Positions 1 to 10,376 of a stretch of 43,683 nt of DNA are shown here, one piece after another. A program made the translations under genes and the position numbers. Origin of the DNA: Candidatus Parabeggiatoa sp. nov. 2 (GTDB lineage: Bacteria > Pseudomonadota > Gammaproteobacteria > Beggiatoales > Beggiatoaceae); NCBI GenBank assembly GCA_002085445.1, contig NBMI01000124.1:1-43683 (forward strand). Reading direction: 5' to 3'. Position 1 is the stretch's first letter. Each line of letters opens with the position of its first letter. The notes under the pieces were generated by a model that ran no database searches, was not told where the DNA came from, and worked only from the letters and a program-made list of their open reading frames with translations.

Positions 1-3000
1 ACATCGGCGGCCAGCAGTAACGCACTAGCGTCGGCCACACTACCCGCAGCTATCCAAGTGGTACCACCATCTAACGTGTAATACCAACTACCATTAGTCG
101 TTAGAGCGGCAGTCAAAGCCACACCCGTCACCGCACCGCTATCAACATCAGTGACATTACCGCTGCTGAGTGCCACAAGATCACTTATTAAAGTCCCCAC
201 CACACCAGACGGCGCACCGGCATCTTCATCTATCGCAGTCAGACTGAGAACTGCGGTGTTGCCATCTTTATCCTTGGTGCTGTCTAGCACTGGTGCATCA
301 TTGACATTGGTAACCGTCACTGTGAAGGTTTGCTCTTCAAAAAGAGTGCCAGTATCGGTAACGCGCAATGTCACACTATGCGCCCCCACATCCGAATTCG
401 TGGGTGTTCCGCTTAACGTGCCGGTACCACCGCCATTATCCACCAAACTTAACCAACTGGGTAGTGTCGGTGCGGTAAGGGTTAAGGTTAACGTATCGCC
501 CGCGTCAACATCACTGGCCACAACGCTATAACTATAAGCACTGTCTTCATCAACCGCTGTCCCGGCAGTACTGGTAAATACTGGTGCATCATTGACATTG
601 GCAACCGTGACAGTAAAGCTTTGGTCAACATCTACCGTGCCATCATTGACGCGCAGCGTGACATTGTGTGTTCCCACATCCGAATTCGTGGGTATACCAC
701 TTAACGTTTCGGTACCACCGCCATTAGCCGTCAAAGTCAACCAACTGGATAGTGTCGTCGATGCGATAATGGTTAAGGAGTCTCCATCAACATCACTTGC
801 CACAATGCTATAACTATAAGCACTGTCTTCATTAACCGCAGTAACGGCGGTACTGGTAAATACCGGCGCGTCGTTAACCGCTGTGACGGTCAGATTGGCG
901 GTATCAGTCGCACTACTAAATGCCGTTGTACCACCATTGCTATTGGTAGAAACGAAATTCCCAGCCGTACCACTGCTCTGATCCCAAGCACGCAAAGTGA
1001 TTGCATCCGTGATGGTACCATTGAAGTTGGCGTTAGGTTGGAAATAGATCCGTGTATCAGTGACATTTCCGCTTAGTGCCACGAGATCACTTATTAAAGT
1101 TCCCACCGCACCAGACGGCGCACCCGCATCTTCGGCTATCGCGTCCAGACTCAGATCGGCCGTGTTGCCTTGACTGTCCAGGGTGTTGTCTAGCACTGGT
1201 GCATCATTGACATTGGTAACTGTGATAGTAAAGCTTTGGTCAACATCTATCGTGCCATCATTGACGCGCAGCGTGACATTGTGCGTTCCCACATCCGAAT
1301 CCGTGGGGGTGCCGCTTAACGTGCCAGTACCGTCAGTATTATCCACCAAAGTCAACCAACTGGCTGTTGTCGGTACGGTAATGGTTAAGGCATCTCCATC
1401 AACATCACTTGCCGCAACGCTATAATTATAAGCACTGTCTTCATCAACCGCTGTAACGGCGGTGCTGGTAAATACCGGCGCGTCGTTAACTGCTGTGACA
1501 GTCAGATTGGCGGTATCAGTCGCACTACTGAATGTTGTCGTTCCACCGTTGACACTGGTGTCGACTTGATTCCCAGCCGTACCACTGGTTTGATCCCAAG
1601 CACGCAAAGTGATTGCATCCGTGATGGTACCATTGAAGTCGGCGTTGGGTTCAAAGTAAAGCCGTGTATTGGCATCGGCAGCCAGCAGTAACGCATTATC
1701 GTCGGCCACACTACCCACAGCTATCCAAGTGGTACCACCGTCTAACGTGTAATGCCAACTACCATCAGTCGTCAGAGCGGCCGTTAAAGCCACACCGGTC
1801 ACAGCAACATTATCAACGTCAGTGACATTACCGCCTAGTGCCACAAGATCACTGATTAAAGTCCCCACTACACCAGACGGCGCACCGGCATCTTCGTCTA
1901 TCGCATCCAGACTCAGATCGGCCACGTTGCCATCTTTGTCTTTGGTGTTGTCTAGCACAGGTGCATCATTGACATTGGCAACTGTGACAGTAAAGCTTTG
2001 GTCAACATCCACCGTGCCATCATTGACGCGCAGCGTGACATTGTGTGTTCCCACCTCTGAATTTGTCGGTGTGCCGCTTAACGTGCCGGTGCCATCAGTA
2101 TTATCCACCAAAGTCAACCAACTGGCTGTTGTCGGTACGGTAATGGCTAAGGTGTCACCCACATCAACATCAGTTGCCACAATGCTATAACTATATGCAC
2201 TGTTTTCATTAACCGCGGTAACAGCGGCACTGGTAAATACCGGTGCATCATTGACATTGGCAACCGTCACAGTAAAGGTTTGGTCATTGAAAAGAAGGGT
2301 ATCGCTAACGCGCAATGTCACAATATGCGTCCCCACATCTGAATTTGTGGGTGTGCCGCTTAACGTTTCGGTACCACCGCCAGTAGTCGTCAAACTCAAC
2401 CAACTGGGTAGTGTCGTCTGTGCGGTAATGGTTAAAGCGTCTCCATCGACATCACTGGCCACAACGCTATAACTATAAGCATTGTCTTCATCAACCGTTT
2501 CCACAGCGGTACTGGTAAATACCGGCGCGTCGTTAATTGCTGTGACAGTCAGATTGGCGGTATCAGTCGCACTACTAAATGCTGTTGTTCCACCATTGGT
2601 ACTGGCATCGACTTGATTCCCAGCCGTACCACTGCTCTGATCCCAAGCACGCAAAGTGATTGCATTCGTGATGGTACCATTGAAGTTGGCGTTGGGTTGG
2701 AAGTAAAGCCGTGTATTGGCATCGGCGGCCAGCAGTAACGCATTATTGTCGGCCACACTACTCATAGCTATCCAAGTGGTAGCGTTTAACGTGTAATACC
2801 AACTACCATTAGTTGTCAGAGCGGCCGTCAAAGCCACACCCGTCACAACACCATCAACGTCAGTGACATTTCCGCTGAGTGCCACGAGATCACTGATTAA
2901 AGTCCCCACCACACCAGACGGCGTACCGGCATCTTCGGCTATCGCATCCAGACTGAGATCGGCCGTGTTGCCATCTTTGTCTTTGGTGTTGTCTAGCACA

Positions 3001-3585
3001 GGTGCATCATTGACATTGGTAACCGTGATAGTAAAGCTTTGGTCAATATCCTCCGTGCCATCATTGACGCGCAACGTGACATTGTGCGTTCCCACGTCAT
3101 CATTTGTGGGTGTACCACTTAACGTTTCGGTACCACCGCCACCAGTTGTCAAAGTCAACCAACTGGCTGTTGTCGGTACGGTAATAGTTAACGTGTCACT
3201 GGTATCAACATCAGTTGCCACAATGCTATAACTATAAAGACTGTTTTCATCAACAGCAGTAACAGCGGTACTGGTAAATACCGGGTCATCATTAATCGCA
3301 TTGATGTTAATGACCACTTCGTCGTTAACAAAGATAGTACCACCACCAGTGTTGCCTTGGTCGTTGACGACAATCAGCACACAAGCGACTGTGCCACAGA
3401 CAGTACCGGTGCCATTGAAGTTCTCTTCTGGTGTGAAGATCATACCATTTAGAGCGGTATTGATGTCAGTTGTCGTGCCGGTAAATACCATGCTGACATC
3501 GTCTGTGCCATCACCACCGGTAAAGGTTAAACCGGTGAAGGGTGATGTTCCAAACAAAGTTAAAGTGCCCTTATTTGCTATCAGA
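1..3585 (-). CDS. Giant repeat adhesin, distal part (third frame), runs off the left edge
   Basis: This stretch reads on the minus strand as cadherin/Ig-like repeats and continues past base 1, so the C-terminus is not seen. Two module types alternate. One is about 90 residues, starts with NDAPVFTSTAV and contains WLTL, TLSGTPTNSDVGTH and VTLRVNDG, as in putative Ig (He_PIG) domains. The other is about 150 residues and contains DNTKDKDGN, GTLISDLVAL, LLLAADANTRLYFQPN and ITLRAWDQ. I checked the frame codon by codon at 1-605 and at points near 2547 and 3297; it is the same frame and no stop was met. It differs from the frame of the part at 3571-5553, so a frame break lies near 3571-3590. One long module near 1040-1080 has lost an internal block in frame. 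Likely role: surface adhesion or matrix protein. The repeat family is clear, the function is inferred. Confidence 0.75.
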
Positions 3586-5553
3586 AAAAGTCAAAGGGGT
3601 GTCTTCATTTGTCGTTTGTGTACCCGGCACAGTTATTACAGGCGCATCGTTGACCTGCGTGATGGTCACAGTAATCGACTCGACCCACGTTAGTTCCCCT
3701 CCATTTCCTTGGGCACCTGTATTTTTGTCATTAATGAAGTAGTCTATCTGGACGCTAGCATCCGGCGCGTCACTAGTGTTTGAATAGGCGATTTGTTGCA
3801 GCGCACTATTGACCAACGCCCTAGTCGCGTTAGCATCAAACGTTAACAACAACGTGCCGCCGCTGTTGGTGACAGTACCAATGTTGGTGCTATCTACTGT
3901 CAATGTCCCACTTAAGCTAGTCAATGTACCCGTCCCGCTAAACACATCATCCGGATTCGCAGTACCGTAAGTACCGCCTGTGCGTATGAGGGTGAGCGTC
4001 GCGCCATTGTAGTCATTGGCCGCATTAAGTTCAGGATCGCTAATGGTGGCATTGGGATCCAAAACCACAGCCGAACTGTCTTCTACAAACGTGGGTGTGT
4101 TATCCAAAAGCGCAAAGCTTGGTGCATCATTGACGGCTGTGACATCAATAGTCATAGTGTATGCCAATGTACTAAAGGCAGTACCATCATGCACCTTAAA
4201 TGTGAAGGTGGTGTATGGCGTTCCGTTGGCATCTGCAACCGGCTTAAAATGCAATTTGGGAATGTCACCGACCAAAATATCTTGAAGTAAAGCAATATCG
4301 TCTCCCGGTGAGTCGATGACATAGTTGGTGTCGATATCCACATACAAAGTGCCGGCGCCGGGTAGGGTAGTGATTTGGATTTTACTAAGCGTGTCACCCG
4401 TATCAACATCACTAAAACCAAAATCGGCCGCCGCAAAGACTTTATCGTTGTCTTCGTTAGTGCTTACGGTGTTATCGGCCGCAGTAGGCGCATCATTGAC
4501 GGCCGTGACATCAATCGTCATGGTATTCGCCGACGCACTGTCTGCCGTGCCATCATTCACCGTGAATTGGAAAGTGTCATGAGCCGCACCGTTGGCATTG
4601 GCCGCTGGGGTAAATGTCAGATTGGGAATGTTGGCTACTGGAATCACTTGGTTTGCCGTCACATCCGCGCCACTGAGTTGAAGGGCACCCACTGTCTCTA
4701 GTGTGGTGATTTCGACGGAGACAAGCGTATCGCCATCCACATCACTAAAGCCAAAATCGGCCTCAACAAAAGGATAAGCGGTATCTTCGTTTGTTGTCAC
4801 CGTGTTGTCGGTAGCGGTGGGCGCATCATTAACGGCTGTGACATCAATCGTCATGGTATAGGCTGACGCACTGTCGGCCGTACCATCATTCACCGTGAAT
4901 TGGAAAGTGTCATGAGCCGCACCACTGGCATTGGCCGCATCAGCCACAGCGATGACTTGGTTTAAAGTGACATCCGCGCCACTGAGTTGAAGGGCACCAA
5001 CCGTTTCTAGTGCGGTGATTTCAACGGAACTAAGCGTATCGCCGCTATCCACATCACTAAAGCCAAAATCGGCTTCAGCAAAAGCAAGAGCGGCATCTTC
5101 GTTGGTTGTCACCGTGTTATCGGCATCATTGACAGCTGTGACATCAATAGTCATGGTATTGGGCGACGCACTGTCTGCCGTGCCATCATTCACCGTGAAT
5201 TGGAAGCTGTCATAGCCTGTGCCATTAGCTCCTGCCACTGGGGCGAACGTCAAATTAGAAGCGGTAATATCGGCCACAGCGATGACTTGGTTTAAAGTGA
5301 CATCCGCGCCACTGAGTTGAAGGGCACCTACAGTCTCTAGCGTGGTGATTTCAACGGAGACAAGCGTATCGCCATCCACATCACTAAAGCCAAAATCAGC
5401 CTCAGCAAAAGTATAAGTGGTATCTTCATCTGTTGTCACCGTGTTATCGGCCGCAGTGGGTGCATCGGGTTGAGCTGTGACATCAATCGTCATGGTATAG
5501 GCTGACGCACTGTCGGCCGTACTGGAAAGTGTCATGAGCCGCACCACTGGCAT
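3571..5553 (-). CDS. Giant repeat adhesin, middle part (second frame)
   Basis: Continues the cadherin-like repeats of the part at 5483-8500 in another frame. Each unit is normally 113 residues (339 bp) and contains TTNEDT, FAEADFGFSDVD, ETVGALQLSGADV, DTFQFTVNDGT and TMTIDVTAVND. The unit near 4950 lacks 30 bp in frame and the one near 5125 lacks 12 bp in frame compared with its neighbours, which points to slippage or recombination between copies. The last module near the C-terminal end (VLDPNATISDPELN, TLIRTGGTYGT) is a different, non-repeated cadherin-like domain. The frame stops just after TPLTFSDSK, where the next module loses roughly 20 residues and the frame changes. It has no start of its own; it is part of the gene starting at 8500. 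Confidence 0.75.
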   Translation of the reverse strand: MPVVRLMTLSSTADSASAYTMTIDVTAQPDAPTAADNTVTTDEDTTYTFAEADFGFSDVDGDTLVSVEITTLETVGALQLSGADVTLNQVIAVADITASNLTFAPVAGANGTGYDSFQFTVNDGTADSASPNTMTIDVTAVNDADNTVTTNEDAALAFAEADFGFSDVDSGDTLSSVEITALETVGALQLSGADVTLNQVIAVADAANASGAAHDTFQFTVNDGTADSASAYTMTIDVTAVNDAPTATDNTVTTNEDTAYPFVEADFGFSDVDGDTLVSVEITTLETVGALQLSGADVTANQVIPVANIPNLTFTPAANANGAAHDTFQFTVNDGTADSASANTMTIDVTAVNDAPTAADNTVSTNEDNDKVFAAADFGFSDVDTGDTLSKIQITTLPGAGTLYVDIDTNYVIDSPGDDIALLQDILVGDIPKLHFKPVADANGTPYTTFTFKVHDGTAFSTLAYTMTIDVTAVNDAPSFALLDNTPTFVEDSSAVVLDPNATISDPELNAANDYNGATLTLIRTGGTYGTANPDDVFSGTGTLTSLSGTLTVDSTNIGTVTNSGGTLLLTFDANATRALVNSALQQIAYSNTSDAPDASVQIDYFINDKNTGAQGNGGELTWVESITVTITQVNDAPVITVPGTQTTNEDTPLTFSDSK

Positions 5554-8500
5554 TGGCCGCTGGAGTGAACGTCAGATTGGAAGCGGTAATATCAGCCACA
5601 GCGATGACTTGGTTTAAAGTGACATCTGCGCCACTGAGTTGAAGGGTCCCGACCGTCTCTAGCGTGGTGATTTCAACGGAGACAAGCGTATCGCCATCCC
5701 CATCACTAAAGCCAAAATCGGCTTCAACAAAAGGATAAGCGGTATCTTCGTTGGTTGTCACGGTGTTATCGGCTGCAGTAGGCAAATCATTGACAGGCGT
5801 GACATCAATAGTCATGGTATTGGCCGACGCACTGTCTACCGTGCCATCATTCACTGTGAATTGGAAGTTGTCATAGCCCGTACCGCTGTCATTGGCCACT
5901 GGGGCGAACGTCAAATTAGAAGCGGTAATATCGGCCACAGCGATGACTTGGTTTAAAGTGACATCCGCGCCACTGAGTTGAAGGGCACCTACAATTTCTA
6001 GTGTGGTGATTTCAACGGAGACAAGCGTATCGCCATCCACATCACTAAAGCCAAAATCGGCCTCAGCAAAAGTATAAGTGGTATCTTCGTTGGTTGTCAC
6101 CGTGTTATCGGCCGCAGTGGGTGCATCTTGTTGAGCCGTGACATTAATAGTCATGGTATAGGCTGACGAACTGTCTACTGTGCCATCATTCACCGTGAAT
6201 TGGAAGGTGTCATAACCGGTACCGAAACCATCGGCCGCAGGGGTGAATGTCAGATTGGAAGCAGCAATATTAGCCACAGTGATGACTTGGTTTAAAGTCA
6301 CATCCGCGCCACTGAGTTGAAGGGCACCTACCGTCTCTAGTGTGGTGATTTCAACGGAGGTAAAAGGATCGCTTTCCGCATCACTAAAGCCAAAATCGGC
6401 TTCAGCAAAAGCAAGAGCGGTATCTTCGTTTGTTGTCACTGTGTTGTCGGCAGCGGTGGGCGCATCATTAACGGCTGTGACATCAATAGTCATGGTATTG
6501 GGCGACGCACTGTCTGCCGTGCCATCATTCACCGTGAATTGGAAAGTGTCATAGCCTGTGCCACTGGCATTGGCCGCTGGAGTGAAGGTCAGATTGGAAG
6601 CGGTAATATCAGCCACAGCGATGACTTGGTTTACAGTGACATCCGCGCCACTGAGTTGAAGGGCACCAACCGTCTCTAGTGTGGTGATTTCGACGGAAAC
6701 AAGCGTATCGGCATCCACATCACTAAAGCCAAAATCGGCTTCAGCAAAAGAATAAGCGGTATCTTCGTTTGTTGTCACCGTGTTATCGGCTGCTGTGGGT
6801 GCATCATTGACGGCCGTGACATCAATAGTCATGGTATTGGCCGACGCACTGTCTACCGTACCATCATTCACTGTGAATTGGAAGTTGTCATAGCCCGTAC
6901 CGTTGGCATCGGCAACCGGCGCAAATGTCAGATTGGAAGCGGTAATATCGGCCACAGTGATGACTTGGTTTAAAGTGACATCCGCGCCACTGAGTTGAAG
7001 GGCACCAACCGTCTCTAGTGTGGTGATTTCGACGGAGACAAGCGTATCGGCATCCACATCACTAAAGCCAAAATCGGCCTCAGCAAAAGTATAAGTGGTA
7101 TCTTCGTTTGTTGTCACCGTGTTATCGGCCGCAGTGGGCGCATCATTGACAGCCGTGACATCCATCGTCATCGTATAAGCTGACGAACTGTCCACGTTGC
7201 CATCATTCACCGTGAATTGGAAGGTGTCATAGCCCGTACCGTTGCCATTAGTAGCCGGGGTGAAGGTCAGATTGGGAATATCAGCCACCAGGATGACTTG
7301 GGTTAAAGTGACATCCGCACCACTCAGTTGAAGGGCACCGACTGTTTCCAGTTGGGTGATTTCGATGGAAGTAAAAGGATCAGTATCCGCATCACTATAG
7401 CCGAAATCCGCTTCAACAAAAGTATAAGCGGTATCTTCTAAGGTTGTCACCGTTTTATCGGTCCCAGTAGGTGCTTGGTTGGGCACGACATTAATGGTCA
7501 TGGTGTATTCGGATGCACTATAGTCCGTAGCATCCTTCACCTTAAACTTGAAGGTGGTGTATGGTGAAGCGTCGTCATCGGTTACCGGTATAAATTTCAG
7601 CCGGAGAATATCAACCGCATCAATTTCTTGACTTAGGGTGACATCTTCTCCCGCATTGAGGACTTCATTGTCATTGGCATCCAAATACAAGTCACCTACC
7701 GTTTCCAATTGAGTGATTTGGATTTTACTGAGGGAATCACTGCAATCGATATCGGAGAAATTAAAGTCAGCCGCCGCAAAGACTTTCTGGGCGTTTTCCG
7801 GTGTCGATACTGTGTTGTCCGAGGCGGTGGGTGCGTTGTTGGGAACCGTGAGAGATGTGACAGTAGCATCATCGACGGCAGCGTTGTTAATATCGTCGGT
7901 TAGAATGCCACCCGAATGTTCAGTGCTTGTGACAGTTCCTTGGGTAGTGACAGAAGTTGTGCAGGACGATAAGGGACTGTTGATTGTCACATCAATCTTA
8001 ATGGTCACCGGGGTTCCCACTGCGACAGAACCCATACTACTAACACTGACTGTGGTATCGCCGACAGTGTTGCCGCTAGTTACTGTACCCTGAGTAGTGG
8101 TAACGGTACTTCCCGGAAGTGTTGTGTCAGTATCGGGTGTGAGAGTGAAAACAACACTCGTATCGGCCGCATCCCCGGTATTATCAATGGTGACAATGTA
8201 GCGTATCGTATCACCGGGGCTGAACAAAGTATCACTATCAGCGTCGTTTTGTAAAACAGCAACCATAGTAGTGGCTGTGAGATCAGCGGCTGCTTGAACG
8301 GCTGGACTTAATCCAAACAGCGTCAGCAATAGCACGCCAAAAGCGGATTTCGCAAAACGAAATCCACCATAACGGTGTTTAACCGTTTCAAGGTTGAGTC
8401 GTTTCCAAACGGAAACGTTTAAAGGCCTTTCCTTAGGCGGTGGTATTCGGAATAACCCCCATAATAGGGCCGTTATTCCCGATAAATATTGGGATAACAT
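5483..8500 (-). CDS. Giant secreted cadherin-like repeat adhesin, N-terminal part
   Basis: This is the start of the giant surface protein. ATG at 8498-8500 is preceded on its strand by ACAGGAAA, a fair ribosome site. Residues 1-70 form an unusually long signal peptide: a charged N-region, the hydrophobic core FGVLLLTLFGLSP, and probable cleavage after AVQA. Residues about 80-150 resemble a DUF11-type domain (GDTIRYIVTIDNTGDAAD). Two divergent cadherin-like units follow, then near-identical 113-residue units. The Asp-rich motifs (FGFSDVDGDT, TVNDGT) suggest calcium-dependent folding. The frame breaks near 5525, where 17 bp present in sister repeats are missing; the last residues (after DTFQY) are out of frame. 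The Sec signal argues for export by Sec followed by an outer-membrane system. Biofilm or sheath adhesion is inference. The protein as encoded would be truncated unless the deletion is an assembly artefact. Confidence 0.85.
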   Translation of the reverse strand: MLSQYLSGITALLWGLFRIPPPKERPLNVSVWKRLNLETVKHRYGGFRFAKSAFGVLLLTLFGLSPAVQAAADLTATTMVAVLQNDADSDTLFSPGDTIRYIVTIDNTGDAADTSVVFTLTPDTDTTLPGSTVTTTQGTVTSGNTVGDTTVSVSSMGSVAVGTPVTIKIDVTINSPLSSCTTSVTTQGTVTSTEHSGGILTDDINNAAVDDATVTSLTVPNNAPTASDNTVSTPENAQKVFAAADFNFSDIDCSDSLSKIQITQLETVGDLYLDANDNEVLNAGEDVTLSQEIDAVDILRLKFIPVTDDDASPYTTFKFKVKDATDYSASEYTMTINVVPNQAPTGTDKTVTTLEDTAYTFVEADFGYSDADTDPFTSIEITQLETVGALQLSGADVTLTQVILVADIPNLTFTPATNGNGTGYDTFQFTVNDGNVDSSSAYTMTMDVTAVNDAPTAADNTVTTNEDTTYTFAEADFGFSDVDADTLVSVEITTLETVGALQLSGADVTLNQVITVADITASNLTFAPVADANGTGYDNFQFTVNDGTVDSASANTMTIDVTAVNDAPTAADNTVTTNEDTAYSFAEADFGFSDVDADTLVSVEITTLETVGALQLSGADVTVNQVIAVADITASNLTFTPAANASGTGYDTFQFTVNDGTADSASPNTMTIDVTAVNDAPTAADNTVTTNEDTALAFAEADFGFSDAESDPFTSVEITTLETVGALQLSGADVTLNQVITVANIAASNLTFTPAADGFGTGYDTFQFTVNDGTVDSSSAYTMTINVTAQQDAPTAADNTVTTNEDTTYTFAEADFGFSDVDGDTLVSVEITTLEIVGALQLSGADVTLNQVIAVADITASNLTFAPVANDSGTGYDNFQFTVNDGTVDSASANTMTIDVTPVNDLPTAADNTVTTNEDTAYPFVEADFGFSDGDGDTLVSVEITTLETVGTLQLSGADVTLNQVIAVADITASNLTFTPAANASGAAHDTFQYGRQCVSLYHDD

Positions 8501-8526
8501 AATGATTATTTCCTGTGGTTGATTAG
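8501..8526 (-). promoter_or_regulatory. Ribosome-binding site of the giant adhesin
   Basis: Read on the minus strand, ACAGGAAA lies about 10 bases before the ATG at 8500. It supports that start over internal ones. No promoter could be recognised in the repeat-rich DNA further upstream. Confidence 0.5.
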
Positions 8527-8960
8527 TGAATAGTTAAGTGCAACGAATGACGCGGATAATTACGAAGTACAACGAATTACGCGGATAAACGAATTAAAGT
8601 ACAGTACAACTAATTACGCGGATAAACGAATTAAAGTTCAACGAATTACGATAATTACGAAGTACAACGAATTTTGCTCCTAAACGAATTAAGTATTACA
8701 ATTTAACTCATATCCGCTTGCTTAGCTAAAGTGACTTACTTCTACGAACACTTGTTAAGTTCAACGAATGACGCGGATAAACGAATTAATGTACAACGAA
8801 TGACGTGGATAAACGAATTAAGTACAACGAATGACGCGGATAAACGAATTAATGTACATACAACGAATCGCGCGGATAATTACGAAGTACAACCAACGAA
8901 TGACGCGGATAAACGAATTAAAGTACAACGAATGACGCGGATGAACGAATTTTCAGGGTT
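8527..8960 (+). repeat. Irregular array of the TACAACGAAT / GCGGATAAACGAATT repeat
   Basis: About ten imperfect copies of a unit of about 30 bp built from TACAACGAAT, then TACGCGGATAA, then ACGAATTAA. Spacing is irregular and some copies are shortened (GCTCCTAAACGAATT replaces the GCGGATAA core in one). The same family recurs in the opposite orientation at 29395-29632 and in variant form at 20104-20152, 38256-38555 and 43424-43457. It lies just upstream of the adhesin gene. A peptide could be read through it, but that reading only mirrors the repeat. No known repeat family is recognised. Confidence 0.85.
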
Positions 8961-10297
8961 GAGACCTTTTTGATATTGCTTTCCCCAGGTTCCACCTGGG
9001 GCTATTCATATTCAACCCCTTCAGGGTTGGCAAATTTATAATTATTGGTATATTAATTTTTTGGAGTTACCTAAGTACAATTTAACTCAAATTTGCTTAG
9101 TCGCTAAAGCGCTTATTACTAACGCACGCCGCGACGACGACTAACTTACTTAGGCGCTAAACAAATACTACAAACACTTCTACGAACACTTCTATCTATG
9201 AATGCTTTTATGAATAAATACTTGATTTAAATAAAATCCTTTTAGTCATTAAAGCGACTACTACGAACAAAGAATCATGCACTCGCTTTTTATTTTTATA
9301 GATGATGAATGAGTGAAGCCCGATTAAATACAATTATGTTCAGGCTAAATCACCACATTGTCTGAGTGGGTTAGCAGTGCTTATCAGTTATTAGTTAGGG
9401 GTAGAAAGTTATCAGTTGTAAGTTAAAAGTTATCAACTGTCGTTACAAAGCGGCCCGAAGTCATTGAACATTATTAATGATTTAGAAAATAAGATCAAGT
9501 TGAATTGATAAACGGTCTAATTCATCTGACGAAAGGTCGGTTGTTTGTGTAACTCGGGCCGGATTGAGGCCTTTTTTCAGGAATGAAAAATGAAAAATGA
9601 AAAATGAATATAAGTCTATAATTTGACTGTCAATTTAATGACAGGTTTTTGACAAATTTTTGACGGCGTTTCGTTACGTTCCGTCTATCAGCTATCAGTG
9701 AACAATTGTCTAGGGTTTTTCGTTAGGATTGCGGGCCAAAATGGGGCCCTATCTAATTTTTAGATTAGATAAATTTATTGGATCATATAGAGTATGGAAA
9801 AATGAAAAATGAATATAAGTCTTTAATTTGACTGTCAATTTAATGACAGGTTTTTGACAAATTTTTGACGGCGTTTCGTTACGGGAGCCCTCGGCAAGTT
9901 TGATATTAGATGTATTAGATTTAGTCGCTAAAGCGACTACTACAAACATTAAGTCGCTGAAGCGACTACTACAAACGAATACTGCCAGTTTGATAAAACC
10001 TTGGGTTTTTTGTGAAAGCACATTTACAAAAATGGAAACATGGCCCCCAAAAGACAGCTTGAAATTTGAGCGGTAATACTTTGTTATCGATAGTAGGACT
10101 ACTGGGACACATCCGTTTTTTTAAGGCAATATCGTTTTTGGGATTGACGAATTTCATTTCAGTTACCCGTAGAAAGTTACAGGCGAGGTTGGCGGAGTAT
10201 AAACTAAAGTCAAACTTTAGTTTTGCATCTAAACTAATGTTTGGAGTTCGACGCCCAAACTAAAGTTTGGACTCCACCCACAATTCACAATTCACAA
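8961..10297. other. Gene-free spacer rich in small repeats
   Basis: No convincing gene. It holds a palindromic CCAGGTTCCACCTGG motif (8984-8998; related motifs near 15103 and 15266), several copies of AGTCGCTAAAGCGACTACTAC (9100-9265 and 9920-9975), heptamer-like TCAGTTA/AGTTA runs near 9384-9440, a long direct repeat listed separately, and near 10220-10275 copies of the AAACTAAAGTTTGG palindrome. Open frames on both strands here have no ribosome site and mirror the repeats. Confidence 0.6.
9596..9883. repeat. 83-bp direct repeat pair (9596-9678 and 9801-9883)
   Basis: The two blocks run from AATGAAAAATGAATATAAG to GGCGTTTCGTTACG and differ at a single base (CTATAA versus CTTTAA). The 122 bp between them differ from both. 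They carry no gene. Near-identity suggests a recent duplication or insertion of a small element. Confidence 0.85.
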
Positions 10298-10338
10298 TTT
10301 CAGGCAAAAGTTTCGCGGAGCGAAACTTTTGCCTGAAA
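10298..10338. repeat. Perfect 19-bp-stem hairpin, GCAAAAGTTTCGC family
   Basis: A 19-bp perfect inverted repeat (10298-10316 and 10320-10338) around the loop GGA. The core is GCAAAAGTTTCGC and the outer stem TTTCAGG. It is embedded in ACAATTCACAATT direct repeats. Sister hairpins sit at 15944-15986 and 26285-26325. It lies 39 bases beyond the stop of the kinase, so it could serve as a terminator, but it lacks a T-tract and its dispersed copies argue for a mobile palindrome. Confidence 0.85.
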
Positions 10339-10376
10339 CACAATTCACAATTCACAATTCACAATTCATAATTATA

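Noticed and set aside
151..3231. A series of plus-strand open frames (73-126 codons) over the left end
   Set aside because: They mirror the minus-strand adhesin repeats, recur with the repeat period and have no ribosome sites.
9749..10263. Three overlapping small frames (90, 62 and 65 codons)
   Set aside because: They lie over direct repeats and palindromes, on both strands, without family resemblance.
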